41,831 bases of DNA from Bacteroidales bacterium (GCA_022784645.1 JALFZG010000088.1:1-41831); one strand, 5' to 3'. Positions 6,895 to 16,530 are shown, counted from the first letter of the stretch. Notes: generated by a model from the sequence alone, not told the origin. Numbers and translations: made by a program.

Positions 6895-9048
6895 GCGGAG
6901 GCGGAGGCCGGTTGGGGAGTAGATGGCACCGGAGGGGTGGAGGAGGTAGAGCTGGCCGTTGATGAAGAGTTTGCGGACAGAGGTGTTATCCGATGCGGAG
7001 TTGGAGGGGAGGTCCGTTTGGCTGGAAGTGGGGATGAGGTTGATGTAATAGAGGTTGTTAGAGTCGGCTTTGGTGAGCTGATGCGAGCCGGCTGGCAAGG
7101 TGTATTGGATGATGCCATTGGTAGCCACTTGCTTAGTGCCATCAATTTTGATGTTGGCTGCCGCTTTGTCGAAACCAAGTATAAGGGTCATCTCCTCGGA
7201 AGTGGTGAAGCTTACGGACGTTGCTGACTCCAACTTAAGACACCACTTGTAGGTGACACCTTGATACGTGAAGGTGCCTTTGGAAGAACTGTAGTTACCA
7301 GAGATAGTATAGAAATTTGAGCTGGGTTGGCCACCCTCAAAGATGCAGAGGTAGTCTCCTGAACTGATGGTGGAATCACCAGGGGGCGTAGGGATGGTAT
7401 CGTTTCCGCCCGGATTGCTATTGCTTTCTCCCGATACATAGAGAAGGCTGGTGGTGTAGTTATCAATGAGATTGCGCAAAGCGGTGTTTACCTCATAATC
7501 GGCATTATCGGCATCGGTAAAGGTGAACTGAAAATCACCATGTTGGCAACGTCCTGCCCCCTTTGGACCTGTTACAATAGATGGAACGCTATCGGCCAAA
7601 TCGGGTGTGTATGTGTAGATTCGTGCAGTGTCGGTATCGAAATTATTGTAGGTGTGACTACCAAGGAGCGATACTACAGAAGCCGGCACTTCTTCATTAC
7701 GAGAAGTGGCTTCATAACGGTCGAAATGTTGGGTTCGATTAGCGCTATATGGCTCACATGTATAGCTCCCAATGAACTGATTACCAAAGGATTTGATGAT
7801 ACCTCCATCTTCTCCGGAGAACGTTCCTTTGGTTTGGTCAGAAGTACCTACGCCATCGTGGATGTCGGTTCCTTGCTTAGAAATGAGCATGGGGTGCGGG
7901 CAGTTTTTGAAGCAGTTGGCTTCTACAAAAACGCTTGACCCCATGGTGCTTCCAACGCCATACTTAGCGATACCATCGAAGAAGTTGTTGTACATATGTA
8001 CGGTCATGGTGCGGATACGCGCATGACGGCTGTCAGAATGGTCAAACCAATTATGGTGATAGGTGATGTAATTGGGCCCTGATTCAGAGGTCATGCCACA
8101 CATGGAGGATTTACCAGTATCCCAGAAATGGCAATAGCTGACGGTCACGTGTTTGGAATTGGCCTTTATGTCGATGCCGCCATCACCTTTGGCTTGATCG
8201 CCTCCTTTGTTAGGTCCATAAAACACATCGATATGATGGATCCAAATATGGTCGTTGTCAGTGTCCAAAGAGATGCCATCGTCTAATCCGGTCATCACGC
8301 CCAAATTGCGTATTTCTACGCTTGCTGCATTTCTTACGAGGATTCCAAAGCCCTTCAGTGTCGCATCGTTGCCAATTCCTTCAATGGTGATTTGGAGTTC
8401 GCTATCAGCGTTTCTTCCTTTGATTTGCAGTCCCTCCGCGGAACTGGATATATGGTCGAGATCGGAGCGCTGAATCGTACCGATGATTCGGAAACAGATA
8501 GGGGTCGTTTCTTTGCCTTTTTGATACGCATCAATAATGGATTGCATGCCAACGCACGGATTCTTATCAGCACCGGTGACATTGGTTGATATGGTACTGG
8601 CAGTATTTTTGGTGATATAGAGCACTTTAGCTCCAGTCTTGAGCGAACCATCGTTTTGATACGCACCTACACCATTCGGGTATTGGAAGTGTGCGTATCC
8701 ATTTCTATCGTGAGAAACTACATTCAGCATAGTCGTTTCAGCAGCTTCTGCCGTAATTTCCTGTCCGGCAGAATCGAGGGGCAAAATTTTGATCTGATAC
8801 TGACCTGCAATAAGTCCGGGAATATCTACTCTCCAATAACTGCCATACGAGCGTATAAGTGGTTGATCTACAATAGAATATGAACCGCCTTCCGGCTTAA
8901 TGTAAACGGCATAATCGGCATAATTGGTCATGGGATTCCATTCTGCAAAAACGGTTTCCAACCAACCTTGAGCATGCGTAATTTGTACGTTCGCACGCAA
9001 GGGGATGATTATAAGAAGTGAAATGAGAAGAAAATAAAAGCGTTTCAT
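6892..9048 (-). CDS. secreted pectate lyase, polysaccharide lyase family 1-like
   Basis: 718 aa. It cleaves polygalacturonate by beta-elimination. Domains in order: signal peptide (about 1-19), fibronectin-III-like domain (about 20-110), a PL1 right-handed beta-helix (about 120-560), a Ser/Pro/Gly linker (about 560-585), a carbohydrate-binding-like beta-sandwich (about 585-685), and a short C-terminal motif (690-718). PL1 hallmarks are IWIHHIDVF (268-276), DGGIDI (289-294) and the basic cluster R341, R344, R346 in DSRHARIR, matching the region of the catalytic arginine. The C-terminal motif (KLFINGQLYLL, then YSPTGLRLR) resembles the sorting tails of Bacteroidota type IX-secreted proteins. 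The last codons and the TAA abut hairpin array B. It starts 26 bases after rsmD on the same strand. Confidence 0.9.
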   Translation of the reverse strand: MKRFYFLLISLLIIIPLRANVQITHAQGWLETVFAEWNPMTNYADYAVYIKPEGGSYSIVDQPLIRSYGSYWRVDIPGLIAGQYQIKILPLDSAGQEITAEAAETTMLNVVSHDRNGYAHFQYPNGVGAYQNDGSLKTGAKVLYITKNTASTISTNVTGADKNPCVGMQSIIDAYQKGKETTPICFRIIGTIQRSDLDHISSSAEGLQIKGRNADSELQITIEGIGNDATLKGFGILVRNAASVEIRNLGVMTGLDDGISLDTDNDHIWIHHIDVFYGPNKGGDQAKGDGGIDIKANSKHVTVSYCHFWDTGKSSMCGMTSESGPNYITYHHNWFDHSDSRHARIRTMTVHMYNNFFDGIAKYGVGSTMGSSVFVEANCFKNCPHPMLISKQGTDIHDGVGTSDQTKGTFSGEDGGIIKSFGNQFIGSYTCEPYSANRTQHFDRYEATSRNEEVPASVVSLLGSHTYNNFDTDTARIYTYTPDLADSVPSIVTGPKGAGRCQHGDFQFTFTDADNADYEVNTALRNLIDNYTTSLLYVSGESNSNPGGNDTIPTPPGDSTISSGDYLCIFEGGQPSSNFYTISGNYSSSKGTFTYQGVTYKWCLKLESATSVSFTTSEEMTLILGFDKAAANIKIDGTKQVATNGIIQYTLPAGSHQLTKADSNNLYYINLIPTSSQTDLPSNSASDNTSVRKLFINGQLYLLHPSGAIYSPTGLRLR

Positions 9049-9074
9049 ATTCTATAAGGTCAGTTATGTTTGAT

Positions 9075-9605
9075 TTATTGGAAGAAAGTAAAATTGACAT
9101 TGCCATATTTCCTGTGCTCCTGGAAATGGGGATGATCAGAGAAATCATTGGCTTTGGAGTGCTCAAGCACAAAGAGTCCACCCTCCTTAAGCATATTATG
9201 CTCGAAAATGTGATCGGGAATAGAAGCCAATTGCTCGAGCTGATAAGGTGGGTCCGCGTAAATAAAATCGAATCTGGCAGGGCAATTGGCTATAAACCGA
9301 AACACATCTCCTCTGATTACCTGCAAGTTATGAATACCGAGAAGCTTGCATGTAGAAATAATGAAGTTCTGCTGTGTATGAGCCATTTCTACAGCCGTAA
9401 CTTCTCTGGCTCCTCTCGATACAAACTCCAATCCGATGCTTCCTGTACCTGCAAAAAGGTCGAGCATATCCACTCCCTCAAAATCCATGCGGTTCTGAAG
9501 GAGATTGAATAGACTTTCCTTAGCAAAATCGGTAGTAGGTCGAGCTGTAATGTTTTTAGGAGGCATGATTCTTCGCCCCTTAAATGTTCCGCTGATGATT
9601 CGCAT
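9075..9605 (-). CDS. rsmD: 16S rRNA (guanine(966)-N2)-methyltransferase RsmD
   Basis: 176 aa, normal length. It is an S-adenosylmethionine-dependent methyltransferase acting on guanine 966 of 16S rRNA. Visible motifs are the N-terminal RIISGTFKGR, the SAM-binding loop DLFAGTGSIGLE (49-60) with acidic E73 at the end of strand 2, and the catalytic DPPY (118-121) typical of N2-guanine/N6-adenine enzymes. It follows a DUF3822-like gene with a 9-base gap, an arrangement conserved in Bacteroidota. It probably belongs to the transcript starting at the promoter at 10965-10934. Confidence 0.95.
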   Translation of the reverse strand: MRIISGTFKGRRIMPPKNITARPTTDFAKESLFNLLQNRMDFEGVDMLDLFAGTGSIGLEFVSRGAREVTAVEMAHTQQNFIISTCKLLGIHNLQVIRGDVFRFIANCPARFDFIYADPPYQLEQLASIPDHIFEHNMLKEGGLFVLEHSKANDFSDHPHFQEHRKYGNVNFTFFQ

Positions 9606-9614
9606 AATCAGTAG

Positions 9615-10130
9615 TTAGAATGGTTCAACATGCAAATGTGAGGTGATCAATTTCCTGGTAGCCTCGCCACATTGCAAATAGAGTGTGACCGATGCGGGAA
9701 TTTGGAGTACTTCGTAAATCTTAAGTATCCAATATAGTGTCTGCTCCTTGGTGGTAGCTTCGTAGATGTTTCCAAGGTGCAGTTGTCCGTTAATGAAGCA
9801 TACCACCGCAAGCTTATCGCTATCTCTAATAGCGCATACCGCATTGTCGGTTATCTCATGCGCACATGCGCGCGAAAGAATATAAGGAATAACGTGTTCT
9901 CTCTCTTTTTTTGCTTCGTATAAGCAAACGAGCCCAAGTTCCTCAAATGTCGTAGAGCTGATGACTTGATCGTGTGGTACTCTTTCTCTAAGGAAATTGA
10001 GCCAGAGATCAGGGTTTTCATCTTCAATGAGGGCTTGTGGCACGAGAGCGAACGCGCTCCATAACAAAGGAAATCCACCCGCATAGCAGGTGGATTCCTG
10101 ATTTAAACCATCTTTAGCATTCTGAGCCAT
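9615..10130 (-). CDS. DUF3822 family protein
   Basis: 171 aa. The C-terminal half (INGQLHLGNIYEATTKEQ, then LYWILKIYEVL and LYLQCG) matches the pattern I know for DUF3822, a Bacteroidota-specific family with an actin-like ATPase-type fold prediction and no assigned function. The usual family length is longer (roughly 250-280 aa), so this is a short member lacking part of the N-terminal half; no frameshift remnant is visible upstream because the next gene ends 3 bases away. Position immediately before rsmD supports the assignment. Function unknown. Confidence 0.7.
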   Translation of the reverse strand: MAQNAKDGLNQESTCYAGGFPLLWSAFALVPQALIEDENPDLWLNFLRERVPHDQVISSTTFEELGLVCLYEAKKEREHVIPYILSRACAHEITDNAVCAIRDSDKLAVVCFINGQLHLGNIYEATTKEQTLYWILKIYEVLQIPASVTLYLQCGEATRKLITSHLHVEPF

Positions 10131-10133
10131 TAC

Positions 10134-10829
10134 TTACTCCCAGTTGCCAGCGTTGTTGTTAGGCTCATCGATGTTACCAAATCGGAGACCTGCAAAGTGA
10201 CCAAGTTGTTCCTCTTTGTCATTGAGGTTAACGAGCTCTTGTGCATCTTGATCCGCCATCCAGATATCGAATGCTGCACGTACTTCTACGAGCGGTACAC
10301 GAATACCTTGGGCGGTAGAATAGTTGTCGTTGACGAGCACTTCATACTTCTTTCCATTGGAGTAGGGTACATATACAATCTCCTCAATGGTCTTTTCGTC
10401 GTAAGCACCCTTGTAGAGCGAAGAGAGGAGGGGCGCGGAGATGGTATCACGCTTGAAGCCCTCAAGCCCAGCTTCTTTCACTTCTTTCCAATTGCCGGTT
10501 TTCTGTGCTTTCTGAATCATGCGAACGGCTTTGAGCTCGGTGAGACCGTCTTCGAGCTGCTTGTCGGTAAGAGCACCTTCCTTAACAACCTCTTTCTTAG
10601 TGCCGGTCTTCACGAAGAGAATCAGCGAATCAAGATTAGCGGTGAATCGTCCGTTTTGCATGCGGAACTCATTTTCAGCCGTACGAAGTGCAACGAGGTT
10701 CTTGATGACAGCGGGCTCACGCTCAGCGCGAACTTTCTCAAACTTGATAGGGGTAGTAACACTGTTGACGCAGATGAAGCAAAGGAATGCAACTGCGCAA
10801 CCCAAAAGAATACGAATAATTGTTTTCAT
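10134..10829 (-). CDS. membrane-anchored protein with pseudopilin-like N-terminal region
   Basis: 231 aa. A single N-terminal hydrophobic helix (about 5-25) anchors the protein, with the rest presumably outside the inner membrane. Residues 30-75 (EPAVIKNLVALRTAENEF, then QNGRFTANLDSLILFVKTG) look like the region after the helix in type II/IV pseudopilin-like proteins, where an extended helix is followed by an NGxYxxxLDxL segment. There is no prepilin peptidase site (G|FTLIE-like), so I do not call it a pilin. Similar proteins occur next to DUF3822 and rsmD in Bacteroidales. First gene of the operon. Confidence 0.65.
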   Translation of the reverse strand: MKTIIRILLGCAVAFLCFICVNSVTTPIKFEKVRAEREPAVIKNLVALRTAENEFRMQNGRFTANLDSLILFVKTGTKKEVVKEGALTDKQLEDGLTELKAVRMIQKAQKTGNWKEVKEAGLEGFKRDTISAPLLSSLYKGAYDEKTIEEIVYVPYSNGKKYEVLVNDNYSTAQGIRVPLVEVRAAFDIWMADQDAQELVNLNDKEEQLGHFAGLRFGNIDEPNNNAGNWE

Positions 10830-10933
10830 TTGTATGGTATTTTTTAATTATTTTTCAAGAAAATGCGCAAATCATGCAGGTTGGGTACGGTTTTTGCCGT
10901 GTTGTCTGCAAGGCTCGCCCACAAAATCGTCTG

Positions 10934-10965
10934 CAAAGTTACAAAGTTTTTTTTACATACGCAAA
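10934..10965 (-). promoter_or_regulatory. promoter of the 10829-9075 (possibly to 6892) operon
   Basis: Minus-strand TTTG (10965-10962), 20 bases, TAACTTTG (10941-10934); about 100 bases of leader precede the first ATG. Confidence 0.7.
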
Positions 10966-11035
10966 TTTTTTGCTTTTATTTTAATAAAAAATCGTACGAA
11001 AAGGCAGATAAAGGGGTGAAAATATGGTATAATAC

Positions 11036-11066
11036 TTGTAAAATTGCGAAAAAAGCAGTAATTTTG
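11036..11066 (+). promoter_or_regulatory. promoter of the RelA-type gene
   Basis: TTG (11036-11038), 20 bases, TAATTTTG (11059-11066), 26 bases before the ATG at 11093. Divergent from the promoter at 10965-10934. Confidence 0.7.
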
Positions 11067-11092
11067 CAAATATTTATAAACAAGCAATCACG

Positions 11093-13195
11093 ATGAATCA
11101 ACTTCAAATAACATTTTCAGCAGCCCAAGAGCAGTTACTTTCCAAAAAACTCTCGGAGCTCCCGATCAGCGAGCGCGAATTGCGCACCCAAACCGCTGAG
11201 ATAGTGGTAAAAGAAGAAGGTTTGGGTGCCGCAGCGGTAAGTGCTATCGTACTGAAAGAAGCCAGTGAGGAAGAGGTATGTAAGGTTTTTGACTCACACG
11301 TATGGACTATTGTGAGCGGCTTGAAGCGGGTGGATGCGTTGTATAAGAAAAACATGTCGCTCGAGACGGAGAACTTCCGCAAGTTGCTTCTCGCGCTTGC
11401 AGAGGACGTACGGGTAGTGCTTATTATTATTGCAGAGCGAGTAGCGCTCATGCGCACGCTGAATGCGGGTGAGGATACGGAAGAACGCAGGAAGGTAGCA
11501 AAGGAAACTTCATTTCTGTATGCTCCATTAGCGCATCGCTTGGGCTTATATGCGCTGAAGACCGAACTCGAAGATTTGTCGCTCAAGTTTACGAATTATA
11601 CTATTTATAAGGATATCGCTCACGCGCTGAATGAGAAAAAGCAGCAACGAGATGCGTATGTAAGTGCTTTTATTCGCCCGGTGGAGGAGAAATTGCGCTC
11701 GCTAGGTTTACGTTTTCATATCAAAGGTCGTACGAAATCCATTCATTCGATATACAACAAGATGCAGAAGCAGCAATGCGGTGTGGATAAGATCTATGAC
11801 CTCTTTGCCATACGCATTATTTTGGCTTCGGAGCCAGAGAAAGAGAAGGCCGAATGCTGGCAGGTATATTCGGTGGTGACGGATATGTATCAGCCCAATC
11901 CGAAGCGCTTGCGAGACTGGCTTTCAATACCCAAATCCAACGGCTATGAGAGCCTTCATACGACAGTACTCGGCCCGGATAATAAATGGGTGGAGGTGCA
12001 GATTCGTACGGAGCGCATGGATGAGATTGCCGAGAAGGGTGTGGCTGCACATTGGAAATATAAAGGAGGTAAGACAGAATCTGGCATGGATGAATTTCTT
12101 AAGGGAGTTCGCGAGATGCTGGAGTCAGATCAGGTGGATGCAGCGGATGCTATTTCAGATTTCAAGTTGAATCTGTATGACAAAGAAGTGTTTGTCTTTA
12201 CCCCCAATGGAGACCTCCATCGATTGCCCAAGGGAGCTACTGTACTCGATTTTGCATTCAGTATTCATACGAATTTGGGTTGCCGCTGCGTGGGAGGAAA
12301 AATTGGCTCGAAGAACGTGCCGATTAAGCACGTGTTGCGCAATGGCGATCAGGTGGAAATCTTGCAGTCTCCTACCCAACGTCCGAACGAGTCATGGATA
12401 AAAATTGTAAAGACTTCCAAAGCACGCAATAAGATTCGTCAGGCGATCAAAGAGCAGGAGTTTAAGAATGTAGCGGATGGTCGGGAATTGTTTGAAAGAC
12501 GATTCAAGAATTGGAAGTTACCGCTTGAAGAGGCCGATGTGATGCATCTCTGTAAACAATTGGGTTTCAAGACGTTGTCAAATTTCTATCAGGCGATAGC
12601 TCAAGGTGAAATTGACCTTTTAGACATACGCGACAAGTATCTTCAGATGCAGCAGGCGCAAACAGAAGCGCAGAGCAACGCGACTGCTATTTCTGCGAGC
12701 GAATTCGTTCAGAATCCGAATCAGCAAGCGGAACTGCATCAGCAGGAAGAGTTGGTGCTTGACGATACCCTGAGGAATGTAGCATTTAAAGCAGCAAAAT
12801 GCTGCAACCCTATCTATGGCGATGCTATTTTTGCTTTCGTGAGTGCTACTTCCGGCATAAAGATTCATCGAGAAGACTGCCCCAATGCAGCCTATCTGAA
12901 AAGCCGATACAATTATCGAAAAATGAAGGCCAGTTGGTCAAGCCGATCGGGTGGCGGCAAAGTGAATGCTGCAACGCTCATAGTAGTTGGCAAAGACAAT
13001 CTGGGCATAGTGAGCAATATCTCTTCGGTTATCAGCAAGGAGGCCGGGGTAATGATGCGTAGTATTTCCATTGATTCAGATGGAGGTAACTTTGAAGGCC
13101 ACTTGACGGTACTGGTGGATTCAGTCGACCAATTGGAGAATCTCATACGTAAGCTCAGGAGCATTGCCAATGTAGATTCTGTAACGAGAAAATGA
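11093..13195 (+). CDS. relA: RelA-type (p)ppGpp synthetase with degenerate hydrolase domain
   Basis: 700 aa RelA/SpoT homolog. The synthetase domain (about 195-310) is intact: GRTKSIHSIYNKM, YDLFAIR, RDWLSIPKSNGYESLHT and EVQIRT with the conserved Glu at 301. A TGS domain follows (about 362-425), then a zinc-finger-like segment (AAKCCNPIYGD near 565) and a C-terminal ACT domain (about 626-700), giving the ribosome-linked RelA architecture. The N-terminal hydrolase region is shortened and lacks the HD metal site: the place of HDxxED reads IVLKEASEE (52-60), and the ADRLHNMR equivalent reads AERVALMR. This predicts a synthetase-only enzyme, with hydrolysis supplied by another RSH elsewhere. The ATG of the next gene overlaps its TGA. 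Confidence 0.93.
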   Translation: MNQLQITFSAAQEQLLSKKLSELPISERELRTQTAEIVVKEEGLGAAAVSAIVLKEASEEEVCKVFDSHVWTIVSGLKRVDALYKKNMSLETENFRKLLLALAEDVRVVLIIIAERVALMRTLNAGEDTEERRKVAKETSFLYAPLAHRLGLYALKTELEDLSLKFTNYTIYKDIAHALNEKKQQRDAYVSAFIRPVEEKLRSLGLRFHIKGRTKSIHSIYNKMQKQQCGVDKIYDLFAIRIILASEPEKEKAECWQVYSVVTDMYQPNPKRLRDWLSIPKSNGYESLHTTVLGPDNKWVEVQIRTERMDEIAEKGVAAHWKYKGGKTESGMDEFLKGVREMLESDQVDAADAISDFKLNLYDKEVFVFTPNGDLHRLPKGATVLDFAFSIHTNLGCRCVGGKIGSKNVPIKHVLRNGDQVEILQSPTQRPNESWIKIVKTSKARNKIRQAIKEQEFKNVADGRELFERRFKNWKLPLEEADVMHLCKQLGFKTLSNFYQAIAQGEIDLLDIRDKYLQMQQAQTEAQSNATAISASEFVQNPNQQAELHQQEELVLDDTLRNVAFKAAKCCNPIYGDAIFAFVSATSGIKIHREDCPNAAYLKSRYNYRKMKASWSSRSGGGKVNAATLIVVGKDNLGIVSNISSVISKEAGVMMRSISIDSDGGNFEGHLTVLVDSVDQLENLIRKLRSIANVDSVTRK

Positions 13196-14427
13196 GGCAT
13201 CATGCTTTAACCATATTATTGAGCCTTGTGTGCGTTAGTTTGATGGCTTCGGAATACAAGGGCAAAGTGGTGGATTCGCAAGGCGAACCCATTGGGTTTG
13301 CTACGGTCTATCTGGAGCAAAACCCTATGATTGGTACGGCAACGAACAATGATGGCGTTTTTACGTTTGAAGCCGAAGTGCCTGACTATTACCAACTTGT
13401 GGTATCCTTCATAGGTTACCAAAAGCAGCTTCTCCCGCTGGCTATGTTTCTTGACAGCCTGCCTGTAGTGGTATTGAAGGAGCAACCAATCGAGCTGGAG
13501 GAGACTGTGGTGATGGCTAAAGCCTCCAAGCAGAAGAACCGCCGAAAAGCAATGGCCCAACTGCTGTACAAGGTGTATAACCGTATGCAATACGATTTCT
13601 CGGATGCGACATATAGCGTAAAATTAGTGAGTGATGTGCGCATGGAGTCAGAGAATCAACCATGGGGAATGGAGCAGATGATTGCAACAGTGGTGAATCT
13701 TCCCGGTGAAGGTCGTGAGGGCAAGGATTCGGTGCAGTTTGTGGGTGAGAATTGTAAACGTTTTTTTCAGCAGACGATCCGAAACAGAGCCGATACGATT
13801 CTGGCCGGCGATTGGATGGAAGATAAGCTCCGGAAAATGGCGAATGAGGTGGATTCTGGTGTAATGGTGCATCAGTCGCTTTGGTCGGTAGGCAATATAC
13901 GCTACGATTTTGAGCAATCCATGAATGATCTCAAGCATTGGTCCGTAAGTCGCGAGAGCGAAAGCGAAACGGTTTTGACGCATGTGGAGAAAAAGAATTT
14001 CCTCGGGATATTCAAGTACGAATTCAAGCGGCATTATATCGTTGATTCAGAATCATATAGTGTATTGCGCTTTTCCGAGCAGATGACTATGGCAGTAAAT
14101 ATCCCATTTGGTTACAGGCTCAAAAATGAGGAACTTGAACTGCTGAACTTGCTGAATATGAGCGAGACCGATATCGCGAAGTTTAGGCTGAAGAAAGCCA
14201 ATGCAGAAATTCATTTGAACACGTTGTATCGCAACGTAGATGGGCATTTATATCCGGCAGAGAAGAATATGCATACGACTGCCGAATTGATTGGTACGAA
14301 GGAGATGGTCATTCCCATTGAGGTGTGGGCTACACAGCATGTTTCTTCCGTTACGCCTAATGCTCAACCATTGCCTAAATCGCGTTTATCGAGCCGAATA
14401 CAGCGTGAGATTGTATCAATTTACTGA
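13192..14427 (+). CDS. exported protein with carboxypeptidase-D-like regulatory domain
   Basis: 411 aa. A signal peptide (about 1-19) is followed by a CarboxypepD_reg-like beta-sandwich (20-105: YKGKVVDSQGEPIGFATVYL, then TNNDGVFTFEA and VVSFIGYQ). This domain begins many Bacteroidota TonB-dependent receptors and outer-membrane-associated proteins. The remaining 300 residues have no plug or barrel that I can recognise and resemble other Bacteroidota proteins of this class with unknown function (DUF5686-like is possible). The start overlaps the relA stop as ATGA, so translation is coupled, although a functional tie to the stringent response is only an inference. Confidence 0.75.
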   Translation: MRHHALTILLSLVCVSLMASEYKGKVVDSQGEPIGFATVYLEQNPMIGTATNNDGVFTFEAEVPDYYQLVVSFIGYQKQLLPLAMFLDSLPVVVLKEQPIELEETVVMAKASKQKNRRKAMAQLLYKVYNRMQYDFSDATYSVKLVSDVRMESENQPWGMEQMIATVVNLPGEGREGKDSVQFVGENCKRFFQQTIRNRADTILAGDWMEDKLRKMANEVDSGVMVHQSLWSVGNIRYDFEQSMNDLKHWSVSRESESETVLTHVEKKNFLGIFKYEFKRHYIVDSESYSVLRFSEQMTMAVNIPFGYRLKNEELELLNLLNMSETDIAKFRLKKANAEIHLNTLYRNVDGHLYPAEKNMHTTAELIGTKEMVIPIEVWATQHVSSVTPNAQPLPKSRLSSRIQREIVSIY

Positions 14428-14454
14428 AAAATAATCGAAAAATAACGTTCTCGC

Positions 14455-14485
14455 TTGTATATTTGAAAAAAATATACTAATTTTG
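14455..14485 (+). promoter_or_regulatory. promoter of aspS
   Basis: TTG (14455-14457), 20 bases, TAATTTTG (14478-14485). It begins 28 bases after the preceding stop codon and leaves a leader of about 90 bases with two hairpins. Confidence 0.7.
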
Positions 14486-14492
14486 CAAGCTG

Positions 14493-14551
14493 TTTCGGAA
14501 AGAATGTATGTCTTCTTCCGAAATTTGGCTGAGGCAATGGCATGAATTGCC
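14493..14551 (+). promoter_or_regulatory. structured aspS leader
   Basis: Two perfect hairpins lie in tandem: TTTCGGAA (14493-14500) with TTCCGAAA (14516-14523), and GGCAAT (14533-14538) with ATTGCC (14546-14551). No T-box consensus or poly-U follows, so the regulatory role is a guess. Confidence 0.4.
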
Positions 14552-14583
14552 AAAGGAAAAACGCAAAATATAATTACAGAAAT

Positions 14584-16380
14584 ATGTATCGTACAGTCAC
14601 ATGCGGCGAACTGAGACTCGCCGATCAAAACAAAGAAGTTACCCTTGCTGGTTGGGTACAACGCATTCGCAAGATGGGTGGCATGTCGTTTGTGGACCTC
14701 CGCGACCGCTACGGCATCACGCAACTCGCTTTTGACGAGGGCGTAAACAAAGAAATGTTTGATATCGCCAATAAACTTGGCCGCGAATATGTGGTTCAGG
14801 CTACGGGCATCGTACGCGAAAGGTATTCGAAGAATGCTCAGTTGCCTACGGGTGATATTGAGATTGAGGTAACGAAGTTGGTAGTGCTGAATGCCGCTCA
14901 GACGCCTCCGTTTACGATTGAAGACGATACGGATGGAGGCGATGATTTGCGCATGAAATATCGCTATCTTGACCTTCGCAGAAATGCGGTAAGAAAGAAT
15001 CTGGAGCTTCGCCATAAGATGGCCTTCGAGGTAAGACGTTATCTCGATGAGCAGGGTTTTCTTGAGGTAGAAACGCCAGTGCTGGTGAATTCCACTCCTG
15101 AAGGTGCTCGTGATTTCGTTGTGCCTTCACGTATGAATCCCGGTCAGTTCTATGCTCTTCCGCAATCGCCTCAAATCTTGAAGCAGCTTTTGATGGTATC
15201 GGGTTTTGACCGCTATTTCCAAATCGTAAAATGTTTCCGCGATGAGGATCTTCGTGCAGATCGCCAGCCGGAGTTTACGCAGATTGACTGCGAGATGTCG
15301 TTTGTGGAGCAGGAGGATGTGCTGAACATGTTTGAGGGTATGTCACGCCATCTCTTCAAGACCGTAAAGGGTATTGATCTCCCAAAGTTGCCCAGAATGA
15401 CGTGGGCAGATGCGATGAAATATTATGGTTCGGATAAGCCCGATACGCGCTTTGGTATGGCATTCGTAGAACTCAAGACTACGGCCGTAGATAACGCTTC
15501 CAAGGAGATCGTTCCGCAGTTCTTCCCTGAAGGTTTCTCGGTGTTTGATTCGGCAAATTATATTGGTGGTATTTGCTGTTCGGGTCAAGCCGTATTGACG
15601 CGCAAACAGCTGGATGAACTGACGGATTTCGTAAAACGTCCTCAGATTGGCGCCAAGGGTCTCGTATATGCTCGAGTACATGAGGATGGCTCAGTAAAGT
15701 CATCCGTGGATAAGTTCTACAATGCCGAGGTGCTGATGGGCTTGAAAGAGAAAATGAATGCTCAAGCAGGTGACCTTATTCTTATTCTCTCGGGCGATGA
15801 TGCGATGAAGACGCGTAAGCAACTTTGCGAACTTCGCTTGGAGATGGGCCGCCGAATGGGGCTCCGCGATCCGCAGCAGTTCAGCTGCCTTTGGGTAGTG
15901 GATTTCCCGATGTATGAATGGTCAGACGAGGAACAGCGCCTGATGGCAATGCACCATCCGTTTACCTCTCCCAAACCCGAAGATATCCCATTGCTCGATA
16001 CGAATCCGGCTGCCGTTCGCGCCAATGCGTATGATATGGTGATCAATGGCGTAGAAGTAGGTGGTGGTTCGATTCGTATTCACGATGCCCAACTGCAGCA
16101 GAAGGTGTTTGAGATCCTTGGTTTCACTCCGGAGCAAGCTCAAACGAAGTTCGGCTTCCTGATGAATGCGTTTAAGTATGGTGCACCTCCTCATGGTGGC
16201 CTTGCATATGGTCTTGACCGTTTTGTAAGTCTCTTTGCAGGTCTTGATTCTATTCGTGATTGCATCGCATTCCCGAAGAACAATCAAGGTAGAGACGTGA
16301 TGCTTGGTGCTCCGGGTTTGCTCGATCAGGTGCAGCTTGATGAGCTCCAATTGAAAACGGACCTGAAGGAACAGAAATAA
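14584..16380 (+). CDS. aspS: aspartate--tRNA ligase
   Basis: 598 aa from the ATG at 14584 ([11 protein letters not shown]), the start expected for bacterial AspRS; an in-frame ATG at 14542 would add 14 residues and overlap a leader hairpin. It charges tRNA-Asp with aspartate in the cytosol. Domains: OB-fold anticodon-binding domain (about 1-110), class II catalytic core with motif 2 [15 protein letters not shown] (about 215-230), the bacterial GAD insertion (about 290-400), and motif 3 [10 protein letters not shown] (about 537-546). Full length, no damaged motif. It has its own promoter and is followed by a strong hairpin. I cannot tell from the sequence whether it is discriminating or also charges tRNA-Asn. 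Confidence 0.97.
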   Translation: MYRTVTCGELRLADQNKEVTLAGWVQRIRKMGGMSFVDLRDRYGITQLAFDEGVNKEMFDIANKLGREYVVQATGIVRERYSKNAQLPTGDIEIEVTKLVVLNAAQTPPFTIEDDTDGGDDLRMKYRYLDLRRNAVRKNLELRHKMAFEVRRYLDEQGFLEVETPVLVNSTPEGARDFVVPSRMNPGQFYALPQSPQILKQLLMVSGFDRYFQIVKCFRDEDLRADRQPEFTQIDCEMSFVEQEDVLNMFEGMSRHLFKTVKGIDLPKLPRMTWADAMKYYGSDKPDTRFGMAFVELKTTAVDNASKEIVPQFFPEGFSVFDSANYIGGICCSGQAVLTRKQLDELTDFVKRPQIGAKGLVYARVHEDGSVKSSVDKFYNAEVLMGLKEKMNAQAGDLILILSGDDAMKTRKQLCELRLEMGRRMGLRDPQQFSCLWVVDFPMYEWSDEEQRLMAMHHPFTSPKPEDIPLLDTNPAAVRANAYDMVINGVEVGGGSIRIHDAQLQQKVFEILGFTPEQAQTKFGFLMNAFKYGAPPHGGLAYGLDRFVSLFAGLDSIRDCIAFPKNNQGRDVMLGAPGLLDQVQLDELQLKTDLKEQK

Positions 16381-16416
16381 TATACTTCCAACATAATAGA
16401 CTACTTTTTTTAAAGG

Positions 16417-16467
16417 ATACGACAGCCTTGCTAATTCTGAGGAATAGCAGGGCTGTTTTGTCGTATT
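16417..16467 (+). terminator. hairpin downstream of aspS
   Basis: A long imperfect stem (ATACGACA...GCCTTGCTA pairing with TAGCAGGGC...TGTCGTAT, with a TT bulge) lies 37 bases after the aspS stop. There is no long U tract after it, but the position fits a transcript end. Confidence 0.5.
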
Positions 16468-16530
16468 ATGCGAATTATAAGCTCTTAAAATATGTTATTA
16501 AACATATTCCTGCATTTTCTTTATGAAAAA

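Noticed and set aside
14542..14583. Upstream in-frame start for aspS
   Set aside because: It would add 14 residues not expected in AspRS and would begin inside a leader hairpin; the ATG at 14584 gives the standard N-terminus.
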